Shown: piece after piece, positions 1-6,600 of the stretch
Layout: every line of letters starts with the position of its first letter
How positions within the stretch are numbered: the stretch's first letter is position 1
Source of the DNA: Bacteroidota bacterium
GTDB taxonomy: Bacteria; Bacteroidota; Ignavibacteria; SZUA-365; JAADGX01
Reading direction: 5' to 3'
DNA: 7,732 nucleotides
Assembly: GCA_027021285.1 (NCBI GenBank)
Contig: JALUUP010000429.1
Span: 1 to 7,732 of the forward strand
Translations under genes and position numbers: made by a program
Notes under the pieces: model-generated
Told to the model about the DNA's origin: nothing
Databases searched by the model: none
What the model saw: only the letters and a program-made list of their open reading frames with translations

Positions 1-435
1 GACAATGGAGCCGGCCAATGTCGCGGTGTAGGCGGGAAGCGGCAGTTCAGCCGGCCCCCGCACCACGTTGCCGGCGGCGGTGAACTGGGAGCCGTGACAG
101 GGGCAGGTAAAGAGACCGGCGGTGAACTCGCCGACCATGCAGCCGTTGTGCGTGCATTCCATGGCCACCGCGCGCACCGCGCTTTCCGATTCCCGGACGA
201 TGGACATGGGGTAGAAGCCGGGAAGGACGTTCTGGATGCCGGGCGCGATCGCGTTGCCGATCTTCACGGCGTCGCCGGCGTTTTGCAACGCGGAGAACCG
301 GGGATCGTTGATGTCCAGTTTCAGTGTTCCCGCCAGTGACGGCGAAAGCAGCGAGCGGCCAGTCAATTCAACGTCGATGGCCAGGAGCCCCGCAGCACTC
401 GCCAGGATTGATCGAAGGGCTTTTCTTCTATTCAT
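1..435 (-). CDS. Rieske [2Fe-2S] iron-sulfur protein, partial (C-terminus beyond left edge)
   Basis: This is an electron-transfer protein with a Rieske cluster; 145 residues are visible and the frame is still open at base 1. Box 1 is CTHNGC (residues 94-99) and box 2 is CPCHGSQF (111-118). By family knowledge C94, H96, C111 and H114 ligate the 2Fe-2S cluster, and C99 and C113 would form the disulfide typical of high-potential, cytochrome bc1-type Rieske domains. The following residues (GNVVRGPAELPLPAY) match the usual post-box loop. The N-terminus MNRRKALRS followed by an Ala/Leu-rich stretch resembles a twin-arginine (Tat) signal, the normal export route for folded Rieske proteins; S-L-A at 33-35 is a possible cleavage site. 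The ATG at 435 is preceded by AAAGGA. No cytochrome b or c gene is visible, so it could be a bc-complex subunit, an AioB-like small subunit, or a stand-alone Rieske protein. Family assignment is very secure; the partner complex is unknown. Confidence 0.95.
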   Translation of the reverse strand, partial: MNRRKALRSILASAAGLLAIDVELTGRSLLSPSLAGTLKLDINDPRFSALQNAGDAVKIGNAIAPGIQNVLPGFYPMSIVRESESAVRAVAMECTHNGCMVGEFTAGLFTCPCHGSQFTAAGNVVRGPAELPLPAYTATLAGSIV

Positions 436-446
436 GGATGCTTCGT

Positions 447-452
447 TCCTTT
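447..452 (-). promoter_or_regulatory. Shine-Dalgarno of the Rieske gene
   Basis: Read on the minus strand this is AAAGGA, 11 bases before the ATG at 435. The spacing is slightly long but it is the only purine-rich site near this start, and it supports ATG 435 over internal starts. Confidence 0.55.
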
Positions 453-476
453 CGGGTTGTGCATGTTGGCTGATAA

Positions 477-506
477 AGATTACAAAAATCCTTTTGCGCG
501 TCCAAA
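477..506 (-). promoter_or_regulatory. Candidate promoter of the Rieske gene
   Basis: On the minus strand TTTGGA (506-501) and TAATCT (482-477) are separated by 18 bases. The same stretch also reads as TTTG, 20 bases, then TAATCTTT, a partial fit to the Bacteroidota -33 TTTG / -7 TAnnTTTG pattern. Transcription would start around base 470, leaving a leader of about 35 bases. This is by eye only; the -7 match is imperfect. Confidence 0.35.
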
Positions 507-622
507 GCCGCGCGGTTCTCCCTACCAGGTCACAACAACGGAATTCGCCGTATCGTTGCTTCCCATGACTTTTTCTGATAGTTTATAGTCTGTTTATTCG
601 CCCAGCTTGAACCAGAGTCGAT

Positions 623-3313
623 ATGAAAATGCATCTTTCCGGTTACGTTCCATCCCTTTTCTGGCGAATCGTGCCCATGCTGGCAATCGCCGCCACCCTG
701 CAGTACGCGGCGTCCGCCCAGGCTGTCAATCCACGCGTTGCCAGCGACTCCATCGCCTTCATCTACTTTTGCCCCGATACCGTGGACCTGGTGTTCGATC
801 CAGACAGCGGAAGGTATGGAAACGAGCCGTTTTCGCTGCAAGTACTCATCCAGAATACCGGCGCCGTGCTTCTCGACAGCATCTACGGGATCTGCGTGTA
901 CGACTGGCGCCTGGTGTCGCCCACGGGGTTGTACACGAGCATGGAGCCTCCCGGTATTCTTCCGTCAGGCATCGCGACCCTGACCTGGAAAGATTTCACC
1001 GTGCGACCCGGCGCGTTCCCCAACGGCGACACGCTGCAGTTCGACATGTACATCTACGGTCCCAAGATCGATACAATATACTGCCCGATCGTCGTCCGCA
1101 TCGGGCCCTGGGGCGGACACCTCGCAACCACGTGCGACGGGCCGTCACGGCTGCTGAAAAAGCCTTACGGCTACGATCCCAACCCGTTCCGCGTGTCGAT
1201 GGTCGTGACCGACACGAGCGTGGGAACGGCGCGGAATCCGCGGGCCACCATTCTCCTCCCGCCCGGAGCCTATCTCGCGCCCGGAGAGACCGCGACGAAG
1301 GCGTTCGCCGACAGCGTTCTGGCCCCGGGCGACGTCGATTCGGTCGCGTGGTACGTGTACGCGGAGTTGAGCAGCACGGAACGCGAGCTTGACATTCGTT
1401 TCGACGCTTTCGCGGACAACGCCGCCCACGTCGAATGCTCGCGCATCGTCCGCGTTCCGCCGCTCAACCCGCCCCTGCTGTCGCTCGACTGCCAGGCCCC
1501 GGACAAATTGACGGCGGGCGATACCACGTACGTGGAGAACCCGTTCATCGTTCGGACGTCGATCGCCAACCGTGGCAACATGCCCGCCGATTCCATCACG
1601 GCGGTGCTCCTCCTCCCTCCCGGTCTGCACATCGTGGATACGCTGCCCGCGTGGCGTTCCGCCCAGCCCGATTCCCTCGGCGGCACGGATTCCGCCTGGG
1701 TGCAGTGGCTGGTGCGCGCCGACCGCCGGTTCCAGGAGGATTTCGACCTCGTCAGGATCCGCGTCGCGTCGCGGCAGACGGATACCGTGGAATGCACGCG
1801 CTACATCGTCGTTCCACCCATCATCCTCCAGGGCGATAAATCGATCGCGATCATTCATCCCGACGACAAGGACCTCTGGGCCAGGAGTTCCGACCAGAAC
1901 GTCCAGTGGACCTCGGAACACGTGCGCAAGGCCCGGATCGATTACTCGTACGATGGCGCGATCTGGTTCAACATCAAGGACGACCTCGACTCCACCGAGA
2001 CGGTCGTGCCATGGCGCCTTCCCGACAAGGCATCGCGTTCCGTGTACCTCCGCGTCGTGGACAAGGAAACACCGACGATTTTCGCCATGAAGACGTTCCG
2101 CATCCGTGAGCGCGTTACGCTGTCGCTGTCCCCGGACACCGTCCACATGGGCGTGTTTCCCGGTGCGGACGGACGGGACACGCTCCTTTCCATCACGCTG
2201 TCCCCGGATACGGCAGTAGGCTGGCAAATCATCGCCGGCGATCCCGCCGTGACCCGCGTCCCGCCCACCGGTGCTGGAAGCGCCGAGGTGCGCATCGGCA
2301 TCGATCCGAGTTCGTTGAGCAAGGGCAGGCACATCGTGCGGGCCACTGTTGACGCGAACGCGGCCAACGGCGAGCAGGACGTCTTCCTGATCGCGGAGGT
2401 GGGACCGGAGATCACGCTCCGGGTCTTTCCGATCAACCTGACGTTCTCCGCCTACCAGGACGACACGCTCCCCCGGTTCGACCGGCTCCAGGTAACCTCG
2501 ATGGGCGCAGACAGCATTCCGTGGCGGGTGGGGACGGATGTACCGTGGCTGAACCTCGAACCGAAACAGGGATTCACTCCAACGGTTGTCACCGTGCGAC
2601 CGAAGACGACCGGCCTGTCCCGCGGGAACCACAACGGCGCGATCCTGTTCGACGCCTATACCAGCAACTCGCCCATCCGCATCCCGGTGCTGTACACGAT
2701 CATCAAGTACCCCGAGCTGGCCTTGTCCATCGACACGGTGAAGTTCATGGCGGTCGTGAACAAGAGCCTGCCGCGCCCCGTCAGCGTACGCGTCACCAAC
2801 ACGGGCGACGGGCAATTCACGTTCACCATTTCGGATACCATTCCGTGGCTGAACGTGACCCCGACAACGGGTTCCGCGAACACCAACGTGCTCCTGGCGC
2901 CGGTGACGACAAACCTGCAGCCAGGGTACTACTACGGTTCGCTTCTCTTCCAGGGCGAATTCCGCAATTCCCCGTTCTACCTCCCGATCGTCTATCGTGT
3001 TGTGACATCGCTGGACGCCAGGAAACTCCCCACGCCGGGATCCGTCCATCTTGAAAACGCGTACCCCAACCCGTTCTCCGCCGTGCTCGTCGTACCGGTC
3101 ACCGTCAGCCCGGGCAAACCACGCCCGGTCGTGATTCGCATCTACGACATGCTGGGGCGGGTGAAGGCTACGTTGCACTCCGGCGACCTTGAGCCCGGCA
3201 GACACATGTTCACGCTGGAGGCATCCGGCCTGCCGGCAGGCAACTACATCTTGCGCATGGAAACAGCCCGTGGACATACCAGTCGCCTGATTCATCGAAC
3301 AACGGGCCTCTGA
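623..3313 (+). CDS. Exported modular surface protein with cysteine-bracketed repeats, BACON-like domains and C-terminal type IX sorting domain
   Basis: This complete 896-residue protein has no recognisable enzyme domain; the role inferred is surface binding or structure. Residues 1-34 form a signal peptide (hydrophobic core 17-30, cleavage after A-Q-A, 32-34). Three modules follow, each opening with Cys-x(2)-P-(D/S)-like sequence and closing with a Cys: C50-C154, C171-C272 and C290-C391; copies 2 and 3 have the full YDPNPF/YVENPF and LLPPG signatures. Residues about 405-494 resemble the Kre9/KNH-type beta-sandwich (IIHPDDKDLW, QNVQWTS, YSYDG..W.NI, VYLRVVD). Residues 497-594, 597-694 and 698-795 are BACON-like, the last two with PWLN(L/V)xP...G. 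Residues 806-896 are a C-terminal sorting domain: AYPNPF (813-818), IYDMLGRV (840-847), LPAGNYILRM (870-879) and a basic tail. Type IX export is inferred from that domain. An in-frame TGA at 608-610 limits the start to ATG 623 or 629; AGAG at 614-617 suits 623. The next gene carries the same modules. Confidence 0.9.
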   Translation: MKMHLSGYVPSLFWRIVPMLAIAATLQYAASAQAVNPRVASDSIAFIYFCPDTVDLVFDPDSGRYGNEPFSLQVLIQNTGAVLLDSIYGICVYDWRLVSPTGLYTSMEPPGILPSGIATLTWKDFTVRPGAFPNGDTLQFDMYIYGPKIDTIYCPIVVRIGPWGGHLATTCDGPSRLLKKPYGYDPNPFRVSMVVTDTSVGTARNPRATILLPPGAYLAPGETATKAFADSVLAPGDVDSVAWYVYAELSSTERELDIRFDAFADNAAHVECSRIVRVPPLNPPLLSLDCQAPDKLTAGDTTYVENPFIVRTSIANRGNMPADSITAVLLLPPGLHIVDTLPAWRSAQPDSLGGTDSAWVQWLVRADRRFQEDFDLVRIRVASRQTDTVECTRYIVVPPIILQGDKSIAIIHPDDKDLWARSSDQNVQWTSEHVRKARIDYSYDGAIWFNIKDDLDSTETVVPWRLPDKASRSVYLRVVDKETPTIFAMKTFRIRERVTLSLSPDTVHMGVFPGADGRDTLLSITLSPDTAVGWQIIAGDPAVTRVPPTGAGSAEVRIGIDPSSLSKGRHIVRATVDANAANGEQDVFLIAEVGPEITLRVFPINLTFSAYQDDTLPRFDRLQVTSMGADSIPWRVGTDVPWLNLEPKQGFTPTVVTVRPKTTGLSRGNHNGAILFDAYTSNSPIRIPVLYTIIKYPELALSIDTVKFMAVVNKSLPRPVSVRVTNTGDGQFTFTISDTIPWLNVTPTTGSANTNVLLAPVTTNLQPGYYYGSLLFQGEFRNSPFYLPIVYRVVTSLDARKLPTPGSVHLENAYPNPFSAVLVVPVTVSPGKPRPVVIRIYDMLGRVKATLHSGDLEPGRHMFTLEASGLPAGNYILRMETARGHTSRLIHRTTGL
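764..1822 (+). repeat. Three tandem ~120-residue cysteine-bracketed modules (protein-level repeat)
   Basis: The opening cysteines are residues 50, 171 and 290, giving pitches of 121 and 119 residues. Shared features in order are Cys-x-x-P, Tyr-x(2)-NPF (in copy 1, YGNEPF), a V.V.N.G-like strand, LLPPG, a proline-glycine turn before V.W.V.A, and a final Cys followed by a V(V/R)VPP strand. Copy 1 (764-1102) is the most divergent and lacks LLPPG; copies 2 (1127-1462) and 3 (1481-1822) are clear. The fold is probably an Ig-like beta-sandwich; CARDB or DUF11-type domains are possible relatives. DNA identity between copies is low, so these are old repeats. Confidence 0.75.
2111..3007 (+). repeat. 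Three tandem BACON-like domains
   Basis: Three units of about 98 residues cover residues 497-594, 597-694 and 698-795. Each opens with a strand of the type L.(L/V)..(D/N).(V/L).(M/F), and contains S(L/T).(K/R/P)G.(H/Y)...(A/S)(I/T/L) in its second half. Units 2 and 3 share PWLN(L/V)(E/T)P(K/T).G, the signature that suggests BACON domains; unit 1 has lost the PWL motif. BACON domains are usually linked to carbohydrate or mucin binding, but no binding residue can be named here. Confidence 0.55.
3038..3310 (+). other. C-terminal type IX secretion sorting domain (within the 896-residue protein)
   Basis: Residues 806-896 follow the type A sorting-domain plan: L-E-N-A-Y-P-N-P-F, strand, R-I-Y-D-M-L-G-R-V, E-P-G-R-H, LPAGNY-I-L-R-M, then a short tail rich in Arg and His instead of the more usual Lys. 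In the known family this domain directs passage through the type IX machinery and is removed or anchored at the surface. FlgD Ig-like domains share the same motif, so function in sorting is inferred. Confidence 0.75.
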
Positions 3314-3396
3314 CCACGGCCGACGGACCACGGACGACAGACCACGGACGACAGACCACGGACGACGGCCGACAGACGACGGACGACGAACCACAG
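3313..3396 (+). repeat. Intergenic 14-bp tandem array
   Basis: The unit accacggacgacag occurs exactly at 3327-3340 and 3341-3354. Near copies lie at 3313-3326 (accacggccgacgg) and 3355-3368 (accacggacgacgg), and 3369-3382 is more degenerate (11 of 14 against the neighbouring copy). Units decay beyond that into cgacgaaccacagaccac. The array starts on the last base of the upstream TGA stop codon. On the minus strand it reads open as repeated S-S-V-V-(R/C)-R-P-like peptides, which I regard as spurious. Function is unknown; slippage-prone filler or a 3' end or binding element are the options. Confidence 0.9.
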
Positions 3397-3479
3397 ACCA
3401 CGCATGCGAGGACCTGGGACTTGGGACTGTGAGCCTGAGTTTTCGAATTAACGGATACCAACATTCCACCAGCCACGTA

Positions 3480-3498
3480 GTAGTGAGCGAATCACTAC
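3480..3498. other. Small perfect hairpin
   Basis: GTAGTGA (3480-3486) and TCACTAC (3492-3498) form a 7-bp stem with a 5-base GCGAA loop. There is no following T-run on either strand, so it is not a standard intrinsic terminator. It may be a 3' end element of the upstream transcript or an operator-like inverted repeat for the downstream gene. Confidence 0.45.
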
Positions 3499-3519
3499 CC
3501 CATACTCAACCTGAAATCG

Positions 3520-3546
3520 ATAACCTCGTCAATAACCTCGTCAATA
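3520..3546 (+). repeat. 12-bp tandem duplication upstream of the VWA gene
   Basis: ATAACCTCGTCA is present exactly at 3520-3531 and 3532-3543, followed by a partial third copy (ATA). It lies about 25 bases upstream of the -35 box of the candidate promoter, where activator sites commonly sit, but it may equally be a simple duplication. Confidence 0.85.
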
Positions 3547-3571
3547 GAGGGTGACAAGAGGGTTTCCTTTG

Positions 3572-3600
3572 TTGACATTGCCTCAATTCTTGGTTATGTT
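3572..3600 (+). promoter_or_regulatory. Candidate promoter of the VWA/cohesin-like gene
   Basis: TTGACA at 3572-3577 is a perfect -35 box. TATGTT at 3595-3600 (4 of 6) follows at the optimal 17-base spacing. The same bases fit the Bacteroidota pattern: TTG, 20 bases, then TATGTTGG against TAnnTTTG (5 of 6). Transcription would begin near 3607, giving a leader of roughly 20-25 bases to the ATG at 3630. It indicates that this gene can be transcribed independently of its upstream neighbour. Confidence 0.6.
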
Positions 3601-3618
3601 GGGGCAACACGGTGTTTC

Positions 3619-3622
3619 AGGA
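3619..3622 (+). promoter_or_regulatory. Shine-Dalgarno of the VWA/cohesin-like gene
   Basis: AGGA lies 7 bases before ATG 3630. A second in-frame ATG at 3636 would leave 13 bases, so 3630 is preferred. Confidence 0.6.
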
Positions 3623-3629
3623 ACGCAGC

Positions 3630-6600
3630 ATGTCAATGTTTCTTCACGTTCGGCGCTACACGGTATTCGTTGGCCTCCTTGGCCTGTTCTCGTTCGGAGC
3701 TCTCTTTCCCGGTTCCGCCGGGGCCCAGGTCGATTCCACGCTCGAGCTGCGTTTCAAGCGCGTTGATCCCTCACAGTACCCGCTGATTCGCTGTTACATT
3801 CAGCTCAGGCTGGGTCAGCGACTCCGATACGACATCACGAAGGGGAACTTCACCATTTTCGAGAACGGCGAGCTGATGCGGATCATTCGTCTGACCTGCC
3901 CGGATCCCCAGGAAATCGACCCCATATCTGTAGCGCTGGTGCTGGACCGGAGCTGGAGCATGAAAAGCCTTGGACGCATGGACAGCGCCCGCTCGGCTCT
4001 GCACACCTTCATCGACTTGTTGAGCTGCTATCCCAAGGGCTGCGACGAGGCGGCCCTGATCAGTTTCGCACGCGACGCGACCGTGGATCAACCGTTCACC
4101 TCGGACAAGGCGGCGCTCCATCGCGCCATCGACAACGTCAAGTTCGGAAGCTACACCAACGTGTGGGACGCCGTTCTTCTCGCGGTTCAACTGACCGCCC
4201 AGCGCTCGTCGAAATTGAAGGCCATCATCGTGCTCACGGACGGCGAGCACAACGTCGTTCCCATCGACGCCAAGAAGTCCGCGGCTCTCAGCGCGGCCAG
4301 GGCGGCCGGCATCCCGATATTCACCATCGGCCTGCAACTGCGGCGACCCCGCGCCCGCGCCGATCTCCGCGAGCTCGCCGATGCCACAAACGGCAAGTTC
4401 TTCGACGCGGTTTCGCCGGCGGACCTGCTGGAAATCTACCTCAAGATTTCCGAAATCCTCAACCAGGACGAGCTGGATTGCATCCTGGAATATGAGACCT
4501 ATCCCTGCCAGGATGGAACAATGCGGAGAGTGAAGATCATCGCCGACGCCTTCGGCCGGATCGATTCGGCTTTCCAGACCTACTTCGCGCCTGCCGACTC
4601 CGGAACCTATACCTCCATCGGACTTCGTCTTCCTTCCATGCAAGTGAGCGGACGCGACACCTTCCAGGTGCCCGTGTTCCTGGAAAATTTCATCCCCGAC
4701 ACCGCCTTCAAGGGATTCGATGCACTCGTGCGCTTCGACCGGACGAAATTGGAACTGCTCGGGGTCAGTGTCGCTGGCACCATCAGCGAAGGGTTGAACG
4801 TCACGACCCGCGACGTGCCGGAGGGAGTGCGCGTGTCTGCCGACGGTTTCCTCACGCCCATGCCGAACTCCGGTATTCTCTTCAATCTGCGGTTTACCGC
4901 GCGAGACTTCCCGGACGATCTCCAGGCCGTAGTTTCCATCGGCGAGCTGACGTTCAGGAACAGGTGCCTCAAACCCTTCCCGAAAGACGGCATCATCGAC
5001 ATTCTATCGCGCCGGACAGCATTCAGTCTCGTGTGTTCCGTACCGGATTCCATCCACTGGGATGCCGGAGCGGGAGCATTCGTCCCCAACCCGTTCCAGG
5101 TTTCGGTCAACGTCACCAACACCGGCCCGCGTGAATTCGGACACGTCCGCGCCATTCTCCGGCTTTCCACGGGCGCGACGATCGAAGGCACCCGGTCCGA
5201 CACACTGGAATTGACGCCCAGTATCCTGACGCGAAACCAGGGCGGAACCGCCGCCTGGACCGTCCGCGTGCTTCCCACCGCGCCCGACACTCTTTCCGGA
5301 TGTGTCATCGTGCAAACCGACCGGACCCCTGATGACACGTGCTGCTTCCGGATTCCCGCGCCGCGGCGGGGACCCGTCCTCAACCTGCTCTGTTCCGCGC
5401 CCGACACGATTTTCTACACCGGCGACGGGTACACCCCCCGACCCATCCCGGTCAGCATCACGGTGGTCAACACGGGCGACACACCCGCTTATCCGGTCAA
5501 CGTATCACTGTCCCAGACGGAATTCCTTCGACTGGGGCGACAGGAGAGAAGTTTCAAGCCGGTGGAGCCCTCCCGCCTGAACCCTGGCGACACGGGCCGG
5601 GCCGTATTCTTCCTTCGCGCCACCGGCCGCCTGCAGCCGGGTGTGGACACCATTCGCATGGTCGTCACGGCGCAAGGATACGGGCCTCTCCACTGCGAGC
5701 GAATCGTGGTCATTATGCCCGCCTTCCTTCCCGAGCTGGCTGTCACGTGCACCATGCCGGACACGATTCGCTTCAACAACATTACCGGGAAATACGAGCC
5801 CGATCCGTTTGCTTTCACGGCGCGCATCGTCAACACCGGGAGCATTCCCGTTACGGAAGTAAGGGCGGTCTTCTCCTACCACGCGGGATTGACCCTGGAT
5901 TCCGGAGAAACACCGGTGAAGGCCATCCCGGGCGGGACGCTCCTCCCCGGCGGGCGGGCGGACCTGGCATGGATGGTACGGGCCGTCCCGCACTCACAGC
6001 CTTCCCTCGACACCGGGTCCGTGTTCGTCAGCGGAAAAGGCGGTATCGGAGAAGCATTCGCGGAATGCTCCGCCACGACGAACGTCGGTGTTCAGCGCCT
6101 GCCCGTCTTATCGATCCGATGCTCCGCGCCCGACTCGCTGCAATACGTGGACAGTGTTTATGCGCCCGATCCGTTTCGTTACACCGTGACCGTCACGAAC
6201 ACCGGCTCCGTACCGGCCTTCGACGTCTCGGGCATCGTTCTGCTGCCCCCGGATATCCTCCTGGCGCGGGGCGAGCAGACCAAACAATCCGCCGCTTCCA
6301 ACCCGCTGATGCCGGGGGCGAGCGCGACCTTCGGGTGGAATCTTTCACCGCGAGACCGAGCTTCCGGCGGCCGTGTCGGCATCTGCGCCCAGGTCAGCAC
6401 CCGGAACCTGGAAGCGACGACATGCTGCGACAGCGTGTACATTCCCCCGGTATCCAAAGCGTTCCTGGCTCTCGAATGCTCGTCTCTCGATTCCGTCTCG
6501 GCCGACCTCGACAACAACAGGTACGTGCCGGAATCTTTCCCTGTTGTCGCGCGCATCCGGAACACGGGCAACCGCACGGCGCGGAACGTCTCCGCCACGT

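Larger units (their letters stand above)
436..622. other. Divergent intergenic region
   Basis: This 187-base region separates the minus-strand Rieske gene from the plus-strand surface protein and is visibly more AT-rich than its flanks, especially 470-500 and 565-600. For the plus strand I see only weak promoter material: TTGCTT (556-561) with TAGTTT (579-584) at 17-base spacing, and TATAGT at 584-589 without a well-placed -35 box. No hairpin terminator or RNA gene was recognised. Confidence 0.5.

Noticed and set aside
94..568. Short plus-strand open frames over the Rieske gene
   Set aside because: The minus strand encodes both Rieske boxes with correct spacing; the plus frames are its shadows.
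950..970. Dockerin-type calcium loop at residues 958-964 (D-L-D-N-N-R-Y) of the large protein
   Set aside because: It is a single short Asp/Asn-rich stretch at the variable loop of module 5, without the second loop or helix of a dockerin.
1145..3469. A 774-codon open frame on the minus strand, antisense to the 896-residue protein gene
   Set aside because: Its product is Arg/His/Val/Asp-rich with no domain, signal or repeat logic, its first part is translated from the 14-bp tandem array, and the plus-strand protein has clear domains throughout. It is a high-GC shadow frame.
3480..3498. Hairpin as an intrinsic terminator for the 896-residue protein gene
   Set aside because: The stem is only 7 bp and lacks a T-run; it is also about 170 bases after the stop codon.
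3313..3546. CRISPR array
   Set aside because: The repeats are 12-14 bases, directly abutting, with no spacers and no cas gene nearby.
3771..4643. A 290-codon minus-strand open frame opposite the VWA domain
   Set aside because: The plus strand here encodes a VWA domain with all MIDAS residues; the antisense product has no recognisable feature.
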